This document shows, piece after piece, positions 1-11,540 of a stretch of 64,000 nt of DNA. The translations under genes and the position numbers were made by a program. The stretch's first letter is position 1, and each line of letters opens with the position of its first letter. The stretch is taken from NCBI GenBank assembly GCA_037126765.1, contig JBBCBC010000035.1:2480001-2544000 (forward strand), in the 5' to 3' direction. The notes beneath the pieces were generated by a model. It worked only from the letters and a program-made list of their open reading frames with translations. It was not told the origin of the DNA and made no database searches. The stretch comes from Stenogyne calaminthoides. Taxonomy: Eukaryota; Streptophyta; Magnoliopsida; Lamiales; Lamiaceae.

Positions 1-1093
1 TTACATTTGTTTAGCCTCAATGCTAAGGATGGGAAAATCTCTCTAAGCTTAGGATATTACATTTGTGCTTAGTTCTAGGGTAGAACACTCTTGAATATAT
101 GCGTGTATTTCTAGCTCTGTGTTCTATGGTGGAGATGCTAGATGATTTGGCTCTGTACGTATTTCTCACATCTTTTCCACGCTTGATAATGAAGGAAGAA
201 CTTGTATTTATAGTGTGGATTTGAATGTTACCGTTGGAGAGAATCTCATTCAAATCCATACTACTCAGTAGTTTTTTGCAGCTTTTTCAGTCTTGTCGTC
301 TTCCTCTCATTGGTCCACGTCAGCTGAATCTAACGGCTATATTCTCCAGTTTCTTCTGAGTCTCAGGATCTTCAGTTCTATCTGAGCCTTCAGGTTATCT
401 GAGCTATCCGAGCCTTCAGTTTATCTGAGCTATCTGAGCCTTCAGGTTCTCTGATCCTTCAGGTTCTCTGAGTCTCAGGTTTCTTGATTCAGCAAACTTC
501 TCTTCAGCGGACCTTGTCTGATCAGGCATACTGACACTCAGGCTTACTGAGTTCAGCTCTTCTGAATTCAGACATCCTGACCCTCAGGTCATATTGACTC
601 AGGCTATCTGATTTCTTCTTTGCCTGATCTGATCAGCTCGACTGATCAGATCAACACTTCTTCAGTTCAGCATCTCAGGATAGCATCAGGTCATCTACAT
701 CAGGTTAGCATATCAGATTATCATATCTGATCTCGATCACGTCTGATCTCGATCAGTCTCATCTGCTCTTCTTTATATCTGATCTCGATCACGTCTGATC
801 TTGATCAGTCTCATTTGCTCATCTTCTGATCTGCAACCTTCTCTTCTGATTTGCTGGCTTTAGCATTTCTTCTCATCTGATTTGCACAGCTCATCAGTTA
901 AATCCGGAACTCATCTGATCTCGATCATTCTCGTCTGCAGCCTCGTCTGATCTCGATCTTCTTCTTCTGATTTCGTGAGTTTCCCCTCAATTTGTTCTTT
1001 CGTTCCCCCTTAACTTGTTATCTGTAAAATAGCTTGAATAACACAAGTTAATAATGTTTTGGCATAATTCATCAAAACTAAAATATTCCAACA
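1..1093 (-). mobile_element. Sirevirus-like LTR (family A-related), cut by the window edge
   Basis: The sequence aligns by eye with the two LTRs at 53221-54407 and 54661-55877: shared words around the aagcttaggatattacattt segment near the start, the TATA-type tgtatttatagtgtgg block near 205 (a minus-strand TATA box) and the terminal ATTCCAACA ending at 1093. The match puts position 1 roughly 450 bases inside the LTR, so the left end is outside the window. At 1094 the sequence changes directly into Copia reverse transcriptase, so this LTR is inserted into the Copia pol that follows; the expected target duplication on this side would be TGGAA. It cannot be decided whether it is a solo LTR or one end of a longer element. 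The middle is more divergent from family A proper and closer in style to the LTR of element D. Confidence 0.75.
340..985. repeat. CTGA/TCAG microrepeat zone in LTR U3
   Basis: Irregular short tandem repeats: first copies of a word like TCTGAGCCTTCAGGTT (about 350-480), then TCTGATCTCGATCA variants (about 720-970). The same part of the LTR in the related families is also built from CTGA/TCAG words with different unit lengths. Confidence 0.7.
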
Positions 1094-2626
1094 TGGAATG
1101 AAGCCATGAAATCCAAGATGGACTCGATGTACACCAATCAAGTCTGGGACTTGGTTGAGTTGCCGAAAGGGGTCAAACCCATAGGTTGCAAATGGGTCTA
1201 CAAACGTAAGACTGATGTAAACGACAAGGTACAAACCTACAAGGCTAGGTTGGTGGCAAAAGGTTATAGTCAACGCGAAGACATTGACTATGATGAGACT
1301 TTCTCACCTGTTGCCAAAATTAAGTCCATTCGAATTTTACTTGTGATAGCTGCACATCTCGATTATGAGATTTGACAGATGGATGTCAAAACAACTTTCC
1401 TCAATGGAAACATTGATAAGGAGGTGTTTATGACTCAACCGGAAGGTTTTGTATCTAAGCCAAAGTTTAATCTTGTGTGCAAGCTTAAAAGGTCCATTTA
1501 TGGATTAAAGCAAGCTTCTAGGAGTTGGAATATCTGATTTGATGAAGCTGTCAAATCGTTTGACTTCATCAGAAATTCGGAAGATCCATGCGTTTATCGT
1601 AAACACAGTGGGAGAAATATTGTTTTCATAGTTGTGTATGTCGATGACATACTGATTATGGAAAACAACATTCCTCTTATGTAGTCGGTTAAGGATTGGC
1701 TATCAATGACCTTCATGATGAAGGATCTTGGTGAAGCCTGCTACATCTTAGGGATCAAGATCCATATGGATAGATCCAAGAGGGTGTTGGGGCTGTCACA
1801 GTCAACCTACGTAGATAAGGTGTTAAAGCGGTTTGCAATGGAGAACTCTAAGAGAGGTTCTCTACCGGCATGTTATGGGATAAAGCTGTCTAAGAAGGAT
1901 TGTCCTTCTACGGAAGCTGATATCCGGCGCATGAAGGATATACCATATGCATATGCAATTGGCTCCATCATGTAAGCCATGACTTGCACAAGGCCAGATG
2001 TGGCCTTCGTTGTTAGCACCACTGGTAGATACCAGCAGAATCCGGGTGAACCTCACTGGATTGCTGTCAAGAATATTCTTAAGTATCTTAGACGTACCAA
2101 AGATTGCTTCTTGGTCTACGGAGGACAGTCAGAGCTAGTTGCAACTGGCTATGCTGATGCAAGTTTCCAATCCAACTGTGATGATTACAAGTCACAGTCG
2201 GGATATGTTTACGTTCTCAATGGTGAGGCGGTTAGTTGGAATAGTTCCAAACAAGAGACTACCGCAGACTCAACAACTGAAACTGAGTACATTTTTGCGG
2301 CAGAAGCTGCCAAAGAAGTTGTCTGGATAAAATAGTTCTTAAGTGAACTAGGGGTAGTTCCGAGTGCCAGTAGTCCAATAAAGTTGTATTGTGACAACAC
2401 TGGTGCGGTTGTGCAAGCTAAGGAACCGAGATCCAATAACAGAAACAAGCATGTACCGAGGCGTTATCACTTGATAAGAGAGATAATTGCTAGAGGAGAA
2501 ATAGAGTTAGAACGTGTCCCCACGGAGAATAACCAGACTGATCCTTTCACCAAGGCTTTGAGTGTTCATGTACACACTAGACATTTTGATGGTCTAGGGG
2601 TTAGACATGTAGGTGATTGGCACTAG
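1094..2626 (+). pseudogene. Copia pol fragment: reverse transcriptase and RNase H
   Basis: One continuous reading frame from 1094 to the final stop at 2624-2626 encodes the Copia RT from its start (WVYKRK, KARLVAKGY, SPVAKI, QMDVK, YGLKQASRSW) through the YVDD catalytic box (1637-1648, intact) to RNase H (ATGYADASFQSN, DSTTETEY, KHVPRRYHLIREII, DPFTKAL). No frameshift is visible. The frame is broken only by stops at 1373-1375 (TGA, normally Trp before QMDVK), 1535-1537 (TGA), 1682-1684 (TAG), 1973-1975 (TAA) and 2333-2335 (TAG). Gag, protease and integrase are missing because another LTR is inserted immediately upstream. A polypurine tract and an LTR follow at the expected distance. It is a dead copy decayed mainly by point mutation. 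Confidence 0.93.
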
Positions 2627-2629
2627 TTT

Positions 2630-2640
2630 AAGTGGGAGAT
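2630..2640 (+). other. Polypurine tract of the family B Copia element
   Basis: AAGTGGGAGAT ends exactly where the LTR begins with TGTTAGTG. This is the standard Copia plus-strand primer position, just after the RNase H stop codon. Confidence 0.85.
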
Positions 2641-4248
2641 TGTTAGTGTTAGTGTCCTAGAGACAACCCATTGTAAGGACATAATACTCAGATAATATTC
2701 AGTATTGGTTTAATATTATTGTTTGTTTAATATTAAAAATGTATGGCGTTACACTCATTAGAATATTATGTTTGATTTTTTGCATTTATTCTTATATGTG
2801 TTCCCTTGAGTCACTGTTGTCATTGAGTGAGTGAGAACTCAGATGACTTAAGCATGATTCTTAAATAGCCCCAATCGAGGATCATCAAGAATGTGATATT
2901 GATGATGCAATTGAGATTGGTGTGCGATCTGCATCATACTCTTAGAGAGTGTAGTAAGATCTCACTTACTACGAGATACTAGGTATCTCATGATGGATGC
3001 ACAAATACCTTAGAGGTTATTGGTATACCCATCCGAGAAACAGTTTGATGTAGTTCCACTATATATGTCTACGGGTGTCTCGGTTAGTGGGAGCGGTGCG
3101 ATACTCCTTTGACTTGAGGCAATACGCACGACATGTGTGGAGTGATGAACTTTGACCATGACCGACGCTTGCACCCGTCTATGGGTAGATATGGCTTGGA
3201 TTGGGTTCATCACGAAGTGCATGTGCGTGGTAGTTGAACCAAGAAAAGGATTCATTCCTCAAAGTGGATTTAGAGAGAATACTCATCTTCTCATCATAAT
3301 TGGATCTAAGTCATTGGCCAATGCACGTCAACTTAGACTTTGTGACTAAGTATGACACTAATGATCAATTAGTGATTTGAGATAAATTGATTAAGTTATT
3401 TGAATAGACACTTCATCATGTTCAAGACTAATCGAGTATTCGTGAATGAAAGGAGGAAATCACAATTGCCCACGTTTCAGTTACAGGTAGTTGCATGTTT
3501 CTCGCAACGTACCTCATATATTTAGAATGTCTGATTTATTGACTAGGGTTCAATTAAGACCGTTAGTTTGACTAATCGCTCGGTATATGAGGGCCTATGG
3601 GTCACACAACAAGTAGTTCCCTTTTATGGATTATAGTTGGTTGATTAAATATTAAATTTGATTTAATATTTAATTTATGGAGAAGTAATTAATAATATAT
3701 TAATTTGGAATTAATTATTATTAATATTTAATTAAATTGGATTTAATTAAATAAGAATTCCCAATAATTATATTTGGAATATAATTGTAGGATTTAATGC
3801 ATATGGAAATAAATCTTAGAGATTTTCATATAAGGCATTTAAATCCGTAGAGATTTATATTTAGGGAATTAAATTAAAAGGAATTAATTTAATTCAAGAT
3901 TAGGGATTTTATTTTCCTAATTGGGCTAGCTTAGGGTTTAAGCTGGACCTCCCTATATATACAAGCTCCAGGGAATTCACAAAAAAACATTACTTCATAT
4001 TTTCTCCATAAGATCTAGATTTTGAATTTTCCTAGCAAGTCTGTCTCGGGATTCAACGCTGGAAAATCCGTGCAAGTCTATAATCAGGGATTACGTGGAT
4101 ACCGTAGTAGAGAAATCTGCGCTCAACCTACTGTAAGAATTCTCGATATGATTATTGTTATCTGTATGCAATTAACTGTTCGTTGTTGGTGAACTTAATT
4201 TCCATTGCGCATGTGATTACGTGTTTTACGTGCATCTAAATTCCAACA
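2641..4248 (+). mobile_element. 3' LTR of the family B Copia element
   Basis: The LTR starts TGTTAGTGTTAGTGTCC and ends ATTCCAACA (1608 bp). A second, nearly collinear copy lies at 48797-50342, which fixes both ends independently. It holds a TATA box near 3954, a strongly AT-rich stretch (about 3640-3900) and a U5 with the shared words ATTACGTGGATACCGTAGT and TTAACTGTTCGTTG. The next five bases (TGTTT) would be the right target duplication; the left partner is outside the window. Confidence 0.92.
3954..3961 (+). promoter_or_regulatory. TATA box of family B LTR
   Basis: TATATATA in the context CTCCCTATATATACAAG, with the matching site at about 50041 in the other family B LTR. It lies about 290 bases before the LTR end, as expected for a Pol II LTR promoter. 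Confidence 0.6.
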
Positions 4249-4297
4249 TGTTTTATATGCATTACATGGTTTTTCATGGTTTTTCACGGGACCAACA
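4249..4297 (+). other. Tail of another LTR ending CGGGACCAACA
   Basis: These 49 bases lie between the family B LTR end and the coding sequence that starts after 4297. They end CGGGACCAACA, the terminus used by the Sirevirus-like LTR families seen elsewhere here (for example 51339-51349). They are probably a remnant of an LTR into which the family B element inserted. Confidence 0.45.
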
Positions 4298-5430
4298 GTA
4301 ATTTTAAAGCGAAAGGGATAACGAGTGTTGTGTCGGAGGGAGACCTGTTCGCCTATCGGGGTCAGTTGAAAGTTCCAAACGATGTCCATTTCTGGGTCCC
4401 CGACAAGGACGCTCGAGTCGACAAGCCTCCGGAGGGTTGCATTGCGATCAATTACGACACTATGGTTGCGGGACTCCATTTTCCGCTACATCCTGTGATT
4501 AGCGAGTATCTCAACTATTGGGGTTTGGCGCCGACCCAAATTACTCCTAACGGGTGGAGTATTATCTTTGGATCCTCTCTCTTTTTGGTCGGGTACAACC
4601 GCGAGCCTTCCCATAGGCCTTTGAGCTTAATTTTCTGATCTCGCTGGCGAACTCGGCTCCTGACCCGGGTTACTTCTATGTGAAATCTCGACCTTTTATG
4701 AAGATCATAGAGGATGTTCCGAACAAGGTTTCGGATTGGAAGAAGAGGTTTTGGTATGTCAGCGGTGCCTGGAGGAGTCCGGTTTTCAACCTCGGTGCCT
4801 TGGGATATCAACTTATCCCCTGCGACTACTCTATTTTTACTCGTAAGTTATTTGTTGTTCTTTGAAAACCTAATGTACTGATTTAACTTCTTCTTTGTTC
4901 TTTTAGGTCCTAAAACTCCAAGGATTTCTCAGCTTTCAACCTCCTTTCTGATTCGGGTGGTTCAGATTTGTTTGCTTGATCCCGAGGAGAGATCGCTGCC
5001 TTTGTTACAAAATCTAAAGTGTTGGGAAAGGGCTGGCCTCATAGTTCCTCCGTTCCAGATGCTCGACCTGGCTGCTCCTGGTAAACTTTTTGCTCGGTCA
5101 GTTATCTTATTCTATTCGTTTACATGGTTTCATTTGGTCGCTAAAATTTTGTCTTCTTTTCTTGCAGTTTCTCTTGTTGAAGCTATTCGATTTGCTTCCC
5201 CTCGTGTTAACAATGACATGAAGAACGCCGAGGCCATGGCCGAGAAGGTGGCCTGAGCCATGGTGCTGTTCAGGAAGAGGGTCGAGAAAAAACAGGCTAA
5301 AGAAACAGAGAAGAAAGAGTCGACTGGCCGGCCAAACCAGAGGAGGAAAGAGAAAGCCCCGGTTCGAGCTAGGGGATCTAAATGAGGATCTGAGGCTCCA
5401 GGTCAGCCGTCGGGATCGCCGAAGAAATTC
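4298..5430 (+). pseudogene. 'Putative gypsy-type transposon' ORF fragment with two introns
   Basis: The conceptual protein resembles the plant 'putative gypsy type transposon' domain (remembered as Pfam Transposase_28), carried as an extra ORF by some Tat/Ogre-like Gypsy elements. The diagnostic stretch is GLHFPLHPVISEYLNYWGL followed by APTQITPNGWSI (about 4472-4565), then KIIEDVPNKVSDWKKRFWYV (about 4699-4758). Exons are about 4298-4842, 4907-5080 and 5168-5430. Introns at 4843-4906 (GTAAGT...TTTTAG) and 5081-5167 (GTAAAC...TTGCAG) restore frame across both junctions. Damage: the 5' end is cut at 4298, there is a frameshift near 4633 and stops at 5254-5256 and 5382. The third exon ends in a K/R/E-rich tail. 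It is not functional. Confidence 0.75.
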
Positions 5431-5568
5431 TAACACCTCATCGACGAAGACGAGCTTAGGGTTTCTTCATCTGGGATGTTGTTGGTTCCCAGCTCGAGCA
5501 GTGATCCCAACCAGGTTTATGAGATTACCCAACGTCGTGATCAGGATGTTGTGCCCGGATATTGGTTC

Positions 5569-5860
5569 TGGTCAACAAGTAATAGTGATTTATGAATGAG
5601 TATGCAATGAACGGTAAACGTAAGGAAAAATGCTAGAATTGGTTACCCAGATCGTCTATGAATAAGACTACGTCTGGGGGCGTCTAAGCTAGGATATTCT
5701 ACTATACTTTCTGCCTAAGATTGCTAAAATTTTCGATCCTTTACAATGTGTTACATAGTTAGTATTTATTGATTACAGATTAGGTCAACGAACCTCGTGG
5801 GCTTTTTCGAGTGGCCCTCGGGGGCCAACCGCTGGAAGAGCTATTTGGGGAAGGAATCCC
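5569..5860 (-). mobile_element. Gypsy LTR fragment, U5/R part, minus orientation
   Basis: The reverse complement of 5640-5690 contains CCCCCAGACGTAGTC and an ACCCAGATC-like word, matching in order the U5 of the plus-strand Gypsy LTR at about 13760-13800 (CCCCCAGACGTAGTCCTTCC...). The adjoining text TTGCAT/TTACGTTT/TTCATTC is also shared. The U3 boundary is unclear. Confidence 0.55.
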
Positions 5861-6757
5861 CGTGACTTGGGGCGAGATCTTCGCCAATCGATACACTTTC
5901 CATGGTTATCTCCTCAAAACCCTTTTTCTTCGCTATCACGAATCCATTCCATATTTGTGGCCTGCGACACCAGGGGGAGGTCGCGGATAGATGGTCGTCT
6001 GGCTCGCTGATTGACGATCTGAAGTCCTCATGCTACTTCGGAGGTCGCACTTTAGCACATACAATGCGGCGACCTGGTGGTACGCCTCCACCCCACACTA
6101 GTTGAACGTAGTGGGTCGGTCCGTCGGCTCCGCGGCCTACCCACTGCCCGGGACTATCCGTATTACAATAATTTCCCCTCAAGCCATGGTTTCGAGCTTT
6201 GCTTCTGGGCCATGGCTTGAATATCGTTGGGTCCGACCAGCGACCAGTCGACCTGAAGGCCCACCCTGCTCGCGTCATCCTCCTCGGGCAGCCCAACAGT
6301 CATCTTGATCACACGAATTGATTTGATAGGCTATCATCGATCTCGCGGATTCGAAATGATGACTTGTCAGGATTCATGACGTTAGACTCCGCGAGTCGCC
6401 CCAATGGTCTTGATGATGATGTTGGTGTTGATGTTGAGTTTAGGGGGCTGGTAACCTTTTGAAGGGGCTGGAAAGTCGAGCATTAGCCGCTAATTGATAG
6501 TGTCAACTCGTAGGCCCTCAAATCATCGCCTTGAAGTCGGGGCCCGTCTGGAAGTCGCAGGAAAGTCGAGCATTAGCAATTTGTTGGGAGCTTATAATTT
6601 TTTGCTTTATGTTGGCCTCGGGCTGTTTGATGTAATTGGCCTTTGGGCCTTTTTGTCGTTTAATGAACTTATTTATTTTTTCTTTCCTTTATGTTGCCGA
6701 TTTGATTTCCTTATGCGACTTTAAGATATCATTTGTTCTTTATCGTCTTATTGTCGT
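5861..6757. other. Retroelement-derived noncoding stretch
   Basis: GC-richer DNA in its left half, with no supported gene. An 18-bp perfect direct repeat (GGAAAGTCGAGCATTAGC) occurs at 6470-6487 and 6560-6577. The right part (6600-6757) is T-rich and looks like a 3' untranslated region of the upstream Gypsy material, but nothing proves this. Confidence 0.35.
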
Positions 6758-8103
6758 TTGGAATTGTATTGGGGATGAAAAATTCATCCCCTATTTATAA
6801 TATAAGGGATGACCGATTTTTTGGTGTAGAAAAATAAGGAGAATTTTTTTTTCTTGATTTCCAAGAAATCTTGAATATATCCCATATATTCTTTTCTCCA
6901 TAATTAAAATTTTCACAAAAATTCCACTTCCTTTTATTACAAGATTTTCGAAAAATACAAGGAAACAAGAATCAAGATTTGATTTCTTGAATTTATGGGA
7001 TAATCTTGTATTCCAAGAATACTTATCTATTTCCATAAAATCTTTTAAAGAAAATCAAGAAAATCTTTCCTTTTTTTTTCCTACAATTTTCGAAAATTTC
7101 TAGGAAAAATTAGGTAATAATATTTTCTCCTCCTTTTCATTAATTGGACTTTAATTTGAGCTATTTGATGAGTCTTTAGGAGAATTAAGATTGGACCTCC
7201 AATGGGCTATGAATTTATAATATTAAGTCAAAATATTATCCAAGCCCATTAATATTAATTTACTCCACTATAAAATTAATATTAAACTATCCATCTTAAT
7301 CCATATTACGATGCTTCAATAATATGGCTCCCGGTTATTATTTCCCGTGTTTAAGATTATCTAGTCCACTAATTAATTAAGCCACTGAAAAAGCTTTATA
7401 TTAATTAATATCTTTATCCTTGGAGTAAAGACAACTCAATGTTATTATCCATACCGGAAATAAATTTCCACTTGCAAGATTTGATATGATAAAGCTTCTG
7501 AGCCCACCAAGGGGACAAATCAAGCAAGACGTGCTTGCACACGATTCTCCGTATTAAATCTTAGCAATCGACGTATAACTAATAATATTGCCCAAGATAT
7601 AAGGTATTGAATCACGTTGACTCTCTTCCCATCATAAGTTAAAACAATAGTTATTAATTTCACACGATCCTATTTAAGGAACGGAGATTAAGAAATATCG
7701 AACCACTGAGGTCTAATTCTTCCATATTCTGTGCTGAAGAATTTATCCTCCTGTAGGTCCTATTCAGCGCATCTTAATGCACTAGTGTAATCTCTTAATC
7801 AAGACAAGTCAATCTGAGCTTTTACAGTACTTCAACCTTTCACGATGGATTGTTCATTTTAATCTAGGTTGTGAATTTGTACTTAGTTACGAGAAACTGT
7901 TAATTTGATCTTCCGTGATCTGGTATTACCAAATTAACTAAAATGTAACACGTACTATTTATTGAACATGTATTCAGTAAATATATATAATATTCAATCA
8001 TATTTAATGTAACAGTGATAAATAATTTATTTCAGTAAATAAATAAGAAATTCAGTTTGGTTATACAGAGTAAAAAAACATATTTTCCAATATAACCTCA
8101 GCA
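6758..8103 (-). mobile_element. Truncated family E Copia LTR
   Basis: From GGAATTGTATTGGGGATG onward it is collinear with the other family E and E-like LTRs (18352-20198, 43482-45158, 45611-47440, 57633-59120). Shared landmarks are TCATCCCCTATTTATA, TTTCCCGTGTTTAAGATTAT, CCACTGAGGTCTAA and CAATGCACTAGTGTAATC-like words, and the terminal GTTATAC...ATAACC. The first ~400 bases of the LTR are missing on the left, and the right end is degraded (ATAACCTCAGCA). Confidence 0.85.
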
Positions 8104-8450
8104 CAGGTCGCCCAAGGTTCGCCGCCGCCAACCCAGTGCTCCGCCGCCGTCGCACGACACCAAGGCCGCCGCGTCCTCCGAAGTCAGAAACATCCGAACA
8201 CCACGTCTGTTGTGGCTTAACCAGGACGACGACGCGAAATTCTTCTCCAAACGCGGATTTGCGGCGCAAAATTGGGGAGGAGGCAAATCCGGAATGATCG
8301 TGCGGTGTAGAGTGGACGGAGAGATTTGCGGTGTGAATTTCTCGGCCATGAACGGAGCTGCAGCTGCGTGAATTGGGGGAGATAGAAACGGACTCCAAAG
8401 CGTGAATTGGGAAAGAAAGACCCAGATCCCACGTTCGAATAAATCTGGTC
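8104..8450 (-). pseudogene. GC-rich island, possible host first-exon fragment
   Basis: The stretch is much more GC-rich than its surroundings, and two long overlapping minus-strand frames stay open up to the LTR junction at 8103. One begins at the ATG at 8349 (context TTCATGGCC; MAEKFTPQISPSTLHR...), the other runs past it from 8398. Upstream on that strand the DNA is T/C-rich, like a plant 5' leader. I recognise no domain. It could be a first exon cut by the family E LTR, or retroelement leader DNA. Confidence 0.3.
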
Positions 8451-9060
8451 TGACTTTTTTTTTTAAATTTGGGCCTTTTCGTTTTGGGCTTTTGGGGTGA
8501 CTTTGAGCTTTATTTCTTTAGGCTGTTTAAATCAGGCCAAATAACTAATTTTAAGTAATGAACTATTGGGCCAAATTTATTATTCATAAATAATATTTTC
8601 GGCCTAGCCCGGTAATAAATAAAAATAAAAATTATTTATATATACATCCATGTACTTATTACTTTTTGTGTATATATATATAATTCGATATTTAATAACA
8701 TCTCCAGGTTTCGTGTAGAATAACTTGATATCTAAAGGGTTATTTATTTTTTGCGAGGAAAAAATACTCGTCACTCTCGTAAAGGAAAATTGCACGGGCG
8801 AAGCCTCGTGGGCAACTCAAAGAATCTACGGGCAGTCCTTTAGCCCACTCACATCAGGTTCTATTTCATTTAATTCCTTTTAATATATATCACAGTATTC
8901 ATACTTTCATATATATTAAAAGATTGATATATATTAAAAGACGGGGGTATATGTGCTCATATCTCGAGCTATTCGAGTTAATTTCAGAACACTAGCTGAC
9001 GTTAGAAACTCAAACTAGCATGTCTAAATTTGGAGGGTTATTTAAAACGAACTCCAAATC
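8451..9060. other. AT-rich noncoding stretch
   Basis: Homopolymer and TATA-type runs, and two copies of ATATATATTAAAAGA near 8910-8940. No gene, LTR end or inverted repeat could be supported. Confidence 0.5.
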
Positions 9061-10190
9061 CTTACTAATAACATAAACCCTAGGAAGGGACTCACAAAAT
9101 TCATCTACGAGCACTCGAAAGTCTCACACAGATGAAAACAGACTTATAATCCAACTTCAAACTTACATCGCATCAAACGATTAAGAAAATACTCAAATTC
9201 ATAAAGTTGTTGTCTCAAACCAGAAGACCCGACAACGTCAAAATCACGAAGTCGCGGTCTTAAACAAACAAGACCCGATGACCTCAAATTAACAAGGTCA
9301 CACTTCCAAAAAATGGCCCTGTCGACCCCGACAGGCGCAATGGTCAAACCAGAAGGCAATCAAGTCGCAATTTAAGTAAGACGACAAATAAGCCCTTCAA
9401 ATCACAAGTCAAAGTGAGTTGTAACCTCAATAAAACGACCTCGAAAGATGACCTTTTCGTATCAAACGAATATCTCAATCCAAGCTGACACCGAGTTAAA
9501 ACACTTGTTTAAAGTCACATTTTGGAATATCCTCCAACTCACATCGTAGCCATGACTTTTGAATCTCAAGGTCGATGAGGTCGCGGCCTAAACGGCTCGA
9601 GTCCTGTAACGACTTCATAAGACGACAAATAACAAGTTCATTTAAATCGTAATGTCAATAAGACGATAAGAACATAACTCGATTCATAGTCGCATAAGTT
9701 ATTCAAGTCACTAGCAAACAGTCCGAAACAACTATAAACCTACACAATCCGTAATGACTATAAACCTATGTGTCAACCCTCTTTCACATTCTTGAAACAA
9801 CAAATCGCTTTGGTACAGACGATCTAGACAAACGAGAATCAAATCTCGATCCTGGGCAAGACCCTAAGGATCCCAAACCTTTGCACATCCATGAAAGATG
9901 TTTTTAAACAGATATCAAAATCCGATCTTGGGGGCAAAACCCCAGAAATCTCCACGGTTATTTTATACCACAAAAACAGAAAAAGATCTTGTTAATAATC
10001 TCGAATTTCAAGTCTCCCTTTCAACACTGATAAAAATTAGTTTTACCAAAAAATATCAGAAACATTTTCTGACCTCCTAATAACATCTTTAAATTTTTTT
10101 TTCAAGAGACTCTAAACCTAAATCTCTCTCTCTCCCAAAGAATTTCCTCAAATGGTCAAACAAACCATGACACTCCCGCCTCATACGGCG

Positions 10191-10470
10191 ATGACTTTGT
10201 CCGCCTATACGGCGTCGACTTACCCGCCTCCTCAGCGCTGGCATTCTACCTCCTACGGCGATGACTTTGTCCGCCTATACGGCGTCGACCTGCCCGCCTC
10301 CTCAGCGCTGGCATTCTGCCTCCTACGGCAATGACTTTGTCCGTCCATACGACGTCGACCTACCCGCCTCCTCGGTGCTGGCACTCCGCCTCCTACGACG
10401 ATGACTTTATCCGCCTTCATTGGCGTCGACTTGCCCGCCTCTTCGGCATCGGCTTTCCGTCTATTCGGCG
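10191..10470 (+). repeat. 70-bp tandem array, copy 1
   Basis: ATGACTTTGT (ATGACTTTAT in the last unit) recurs at 10191, 10261, 10331 and 10401, exactly 70 bp apart. Each unit holds the words TCCGCCTATACGGCGTCGAC and GCCCGCCTCCTC. The last unit is the most diverged. Confidence 0.9.
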
Positions 10471-10849
10471 AAATTCACTGGTTTTATCTATAATAAGCCA
10501 ATACAGGTCAAATAAAATATTATCTTTCTTTTCAAAATTCCTATGTGTTTAAACCGAAGGAGGTCTCATGCGACATCCAAATCCCGAGGTACGACTATCG
10601 ACATACTGGCGCCGAGATCGCCACCCTAGCGGTGCGGTCCTCCCTCGACTTTATAAGATGACTAAGCAAAGTTCATAAATAAGCCGCATCCAAATAAGAC
10701 GGCAAGAACATATGCAATTCTAAAGTCTCATAAGAAAATCAAGTCGGCGCAATAAAGGAAGGAAAAAGAAATGATTTTCATTAATGACAGAAGGCCCAAA
10801 GGCTAATTACATAAAGTCGCAAACTGCTCAGTCAGAAATGGTCGTCGAC

Positions 10850-11165
10850 TCGCACAAACAAGACTCTCACAAAGAGATTCAACTTAAAGTGCAAGCACAG
10901 AAAAGACTCGCACAAAGAGATTCAACTCAAAGTGCGAGCACCGAAAATACTCGCACAAAGAGATTCAACTCAAAGTGCGAGCACAGAAAATACTCGCACA
11001 AAGAGATTCAACTCAAAGTACAAGCACAGAAAAGACTCACACAGAGAGATTCAACTCAAAGTGCGAGCACAGATAAGACTCGCACAGAGAGGTTCAACTC
11101 AATGTGCGAGCACAGAAAAGACTCGCACAGAGAGATTCACCTCAAAGTGCGAGCACCGACTAAGA
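10850..11165 (+). repeat. 43-bp tandem array, copy 1
   Basis: AGAGATTC recurs at 10873, 10916 and 10959 and continues at about 43-bp steps for about seven units. Unit words are GACTCGCACA, AGAGATTCAACTCAAAGTG and CGAGCACAGAAAA. Confidence 0.9.
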
Positions 11166-11466
11166 CTCTCGACGAGCCCAGCCTCTCGACGAGCTCAATC
11201 TCGACAGATAACCATCTCAGATAAATAACTCCCCGACTCGGGGGCATGAGGGAGAACCGAGCCCGCTAAAACACGACCAAGTCTAAAGTTAAAGATCCAA
11301 ACTTAATACCAGAAGTATTATCATCAAAGTATGAACAATCAAAACCTCATGAAGGAATTCAGAGCATGCACAGGGGCAGAGAATGCAACCACAAGGGCAA
11401 AAATCAGATAACTCTTATGTGAACAAAGATCAAGACCGACCTCCGAACAAAGTCGAAGTCCGCTCT

Positions 11467-11540
11467 TGGGGGCAATTGTTGTAGCCATAATAATCGACCA
11501 GCAACCACGTGGCAAATGACGATGATGTGGCAAATGGTGT
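11467..11540 (+). other. Internal polypurine tract plus LTR start inside the duplication
   Basis: The sequence TTGGGGGCAAT then TGTTGTAGCCATAATAATCG is the same as the real 3' LTR junction at 13303. It carries only about 63 bases of LTR (to about 11539) before switching into a copy of 3' UTR sequence (TCGACTTGCCCGCCTCTTCG, as near 10427). Confidence 0.8.

Noticed and set aside
5107..5436. A 109-codon minus-strand frame
   Set aside because: It is opposite exon 3 of the gypsy-type ORF and its K/R/E tail; the Phe/Leu/Ser-rich product is the reverse of coding sequence.
10850..11165. Regular direct repeats that could suggest a CRISPR array
   Set aside because: The units are contiguous tandem repeats without unique spacers, in a plant Gypsy 3' UTR next to a polypurine tract and LTR.
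10784..11224. A 146-codon plus-strand frame and overlapping ones within the 43-bp arrays
   Set aside because: The repeat unit (43 bp) is not a multiple of three, so successive units are read in different frames. The open frame follows from a stop-poor repeat, and the product is low-complexity without a known domain.
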